64,000 nt of DNA from Bigelowiella natans CCMP2755 (Eukaryota > Cercozoa > Chlorarachniophyceae): the NCBI GenBank assembly GCA_000320545.1, contig ADNK01000414.1, positions 7,501 through 71,500 on the forward strand, in the 5' to 3' direction. The notes below the pieces were generated by a model that was not told where the DNA came from, made no database searches, and saw only the letters and a program-made list of their open reading frames with translations. This document shows, one piece after another, positions 60,666 through 64,000 of the stretch (positions are counted from its first letter, which is position 1; every line of letters starts with the position of its first letter). The position numbers and the translations under genes are program-made.

Positions 60666-62597
60666 TCAAACGCACTTAACTCTTTTCAAGTACTCTGCGA
60701 ATCGTAAAGTACAAATAGACTCACCAGCGGAGGCTGCTTCAGGAGATATGTTCACCAAGAAAGCGGTTTTGCCTGCGAAAAGGGAAGTCATGGCTTAGAT
60801 GGATTTATTACGGCAAAAATGTGGCGGTGCAACACACGCGCACACGCACACACGTACACACCTGATCCCGCAAGAGCAGAATGAAGAAGGTAGGTCAGCT
60901 TAGAGTTTCGATAAGGTACGTGAGCGTTATTCTCTGCCAAGGCTTTTACGCATGTTCCTGGGCAAAATAATCCTCAACATTAGCACACTACCACACCATC
61001 ACACGCAACGAACAGCTCTCTTTTGAACTCGACATGCCCAACGGAATTGGTTACCTAGTGAAGAAAGCGAGGAATTGATGTTTTTTGCTTCTTCAAATCG
61101 GTCTCCCTTGCAGTTTGACTTGCTGACACGCTCTGACCCCGCCAGATCCACCAACGACAAAACGGAGCTCACCTATGATATTAACCAAGGGAGAGAGAGA
61201 GAGAGAGAATGAGGATACTTAATCGTGGTAAGTGGCCACACACACGGCAGAATGATCGGCAAGTGTACAGGCAATAATACTCCCCCTACCGTTTGTTTGC
61301 TCAGCTTATTTCGTCCTTCGATATGAAGCCGGAAAAGCGTGTGGGATCTTGAGGAATTAGAATTCATATCCGTGGACTCGCGCGTGGCTTGTTCTGCAGC
61401 CTGATATTACCATCATCATCATCATCATCATCATCATCATTATTATTGTGGTTGTTATTAGTAGAAAATAAGCGGTTAAGGATCCATAATCGTCTATCTC
61501 CGTCAGCTAGGTAAGCTGCAGAGCAAACATGGTCGCTGGCAAATACTAAGGAGGGGGGAAGGGGGAAGGAACCTGCCGAGTAAGAGCATGTAGCTGCCTG
61601 GGGTCATTCGCATCAACCTTCCTCTGAGTGAGGTTTGTAACATGCACTTTCCCAGTCTTATCGGTCTTAATCTCATGGCTACCCGACTGCCCACGCTGAG
61701 AAGAGACGATATATTCAGATTATTGGACAATCCAAAGATCCATTCAGAGAACATGCATGTGGCACCGTCGCGACACTTATTATCAACGCCATTCCAACAG
61801 ATTTATGAGCATAGTCATGGGAGTGTTGGTAGCGATAACGCTGGTAATGCTGCTCTCCGATACGTTTACAAATTGATTGTTGTTTCGAATAATAATAATA
61901 ATAATAATAATGAAAATGATAATAATATCCACTTTGATAGGAAGGTACTATATTCTCGTGCCATCATCGCCAGTTACAGACATGTTGATACTGCATCCTC
62001 CTCCTCCTATTCCCCGAACAACTAACAGCATCAACTGCTACTATTGCTGCTACAACTACTACTGTTTTCTACAAGTAGTACTGCGCTGCTACTACTACTA
62101 CTACTACCTTGGCAAGCAAATCGCGAATACTTTCATTATAAATTTCAAGGATAGACACAGACAGAGTGTACACCTTTTACCGGAGCAACGAATTAATGAA
62201 TAATCATGATAAGCAGGATGATGGTACGTGAGGATCAAGGATATCTAGGCACACGAGAGCGGAGAAGCTTATGACACGACAGTGACGTTGTCAAGCTACC
62301 AACACTAGCACCTATCGATGAATCATCCACCAAAAAGTTTCTTTGGGACAAAACTAACTAGAAAGAGGGCAGACCCATTGCTTGGAGTTGGCTTCTTTGA
62401 TGATCTCAAAGATCTGCTCGACAGAACGAGGGACTACTCCACGATCTTCATTATCGTATCACAACAAAGAAAGAGGCACATTCAAGATTTGCAAACTTGT
62501 TCTCGGATGCTACGACAAGTCTCCTATGCTCGTTGGAAATAAAGAAAACATCAACGCTCCTCCTCCAAACGACCAGCCCCGCCCGCCCCCTCTCAAC

Positions 62598-62639
<42 letters not shown>

Positions 62640-63395
62640 AATATATTAAATCCATTGCACTTGAGAATTAACTTCTCTAACTCTTCTTACTATTCTCCGA
62701 AAGAAAAAATTAATAAATCTATGATTACTATGAGTATGGGGATACCTTCTTCATTTTGTCGGCCAAACATCGTATAGGTTTTCCCAGATCCTGTCTGCCC
62801 ATAGGCAAAGATAGTAACATCGTAGCCATCCATGCACGATGTTATCAATGGATTGACGTCCCTGAGCAGGAAATAAGGAGTGAGTAAGTAATCTGTTAAA
62901 TAATGTAAAGGAATTGTCCAGACAAAGAGGAAGTAGCATCGAATCATGAAAGAGAACTGCAAACGGTGAAGAATTTTGTCTCTCGACAGTGATGATGGAG
63001 TTCAGTATTTCTAATCGTCACACGAACGTGGAGGGTAACAACTCTTCGGCGGGGAAAATCACATTGACAACAATTACAACACTAATGAATAATATGTCAT
63101 ATCTCTGGCGTATTCTTCTTCTCACTCGAACACGTCCGCTTGTGTAGCGTGACTCGCGAAGACCCCGTCAAATGTAAATCTTGTTCTCTTGATCCTGACA
63201 TGAATCATCACAGGGAAGAAGATTAATGAAACCAAAAAAGGAAGCGACGGGGAGTCTGGCAAACTAGCCGATGCATGACATTGACACTTCTCGGTTAAAA
63301 CGTAATAAAATCAATCTTTCGAACCCTGCTTGTTCTTTGCAGGATGGAGGGTATAGTATAATAAGGGAATTCATTGGAGAGTTTATTCGTCCGTT

Positions 63396-63428
<33 letters not shown>

Positions 63429-63949
63429 TTCTCACCTTGTGTTGCCCGTGACATTGCTTCCTTGCTGAACAACTTCCAACACACCGGCACCGTCCTCTAG
63501 GCTGCAGTTGTAGTCACACGGGAAAGAGCCGTCCCTTTCAAGCTGTTCCTTGGGGGGGCGGATACGGCAAAAGACCCGCACTCGACCCAGGAGGTCCTGG
63601 ACGCGATTGTGGAGCTTCTTTCGGATCATTTCTTCCTGGCGTCTTGCCTCACTCAATTCAATTATCCTGCTTTCGAGTTTCTAACACATGCGTACAACAC
63701 GCAACGTCAGATGTATTGATATGCATGACGCATATGATATCATCACCATCATCATTATCATCATCATCATCTTTATTATTTCTTGCAAGTACCGCTATCA
63801 TCTCGTCCTTGCGTCGGGCATCGTCCTCAAACCCTTTGACTTTGCGACCCAGGTCATCGATCTCTCCCTGTGACTCAGACTTGATATCCTGGATTGCAGA
63901 ACTCAGCTTCTTTTCTTGCTTCTCCGCCATCTGTTGAGAAATATATAAC

Positions 63950-63994
<45 letters not shown>

Positions 63995-64000
63995 TACATA
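60666..64000 (-). CDS. Kinesin-14 (C-terminal motor, KIFC type), 5' part beyond the right edge
   Basis: Kinesin-14s are minus-end-directed microtubule motors. The first visible exon begins at 63930 after an acceptor and encodes coiled coil ([20 protein letters not shown]). The neck and motor start follow, ending near 63434: [20 protein letters not shown]. Then [20 protein letters not shown]-binding [16 protein letters not shown] (about 62760-62860), [47 protein letters not shown], switch [10 protein letters not shown], switch [47 protein letters not shown], and the last exon [17 protein letters not shown]...[10 protein letters not shown] with stop at 60666. The motor ends the protein, as expected of kinesin-14. 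P-loop and both switches are intact. About ten exons are visible; the tail domain is outside the window. Confidence 0.92.

Noticed and set aside
1-64000. tRNA, rRNA or other structured RNA genes
   Set aside because: I found no cloverleaf with conserved T-loop (GGTTCRA) or rRNA core sequence by eye; a covariance-model scan (tRNAscan-SE, Rfam) would settle it.

Overview
This is nuclear DNA from a eukaryotic microbe. Genes are cut by many short GT-AG introns, intergenic spaces are small, and dinucleotide and trinucleotide microsatellites are extremely frequent. Three genes (an ABCF5-like ABC-F protein, a plastid-type dihydrolipoamide dehydrogenase and a CdsA-type CDP-diacylglycerol synthase) begin with a signal peptide or signal anchor followed by a presequence. 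That is the bipartite targeting expected for a secondary (complex) plastid. Ciliary or centrosomal-looking proteins, a TRPML-like channel and a COMM-domain protein sit beside them. My best guess is a complex-plastid alga, and a chlorarachniophyte such as Bigelowiella is plausible. The species call is inference.

Layout, left to right: degenerate M16 peptidase homologue (-, runs off the left edge); ABCF5-like (+); signal-anchored proline-rich coiled-coil protein (-); dihydrolipoamide dehydrogenase (+); CDP-diacylglycerol synthase (-); large C2-like multi-membrane-span protein of unknown family (+); COMMD7-like (-); TRPML/mucolipin-like channel (+); giant ASH/MSP-type Ig-like protein with amino-acid repeats (-); MPDU1 (+); kinesin-14 (-, runs off the right edge). 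Eleven genes alternate strand without exception, giving five divergent and five convergent gene pairs.

The most striking feature that the genes do not explain is that all five convergent 3'-3' spacers are islands rich in CTAG and CATG palindromes. They hold short perfect inverted repeats and a shared 12-bp palindrome, CATGCTAGCATG, which occurs in four of the five. I see no such islands in the five divergent spacers or inside the genes. They could be two-sided transcription terminators, sources of antisense or small RNA, or chromatin boundaries.

Other points of note are a 48-bp exact tandem duplication that doubles a 3' splice site in COMMD7, a candidate 32-nt intron that joins the signal-peptide exon of CdsA to its transit region, the loss of the zinc motif in the M16 homologue, a splice donor fused to a (GT)n tract, and a 5.8-kb exon full of frame-preserving triplet repeats. 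Apart from plastid targeting, no shared pathway is evident; this is a tightly packed set of unrelated genes.
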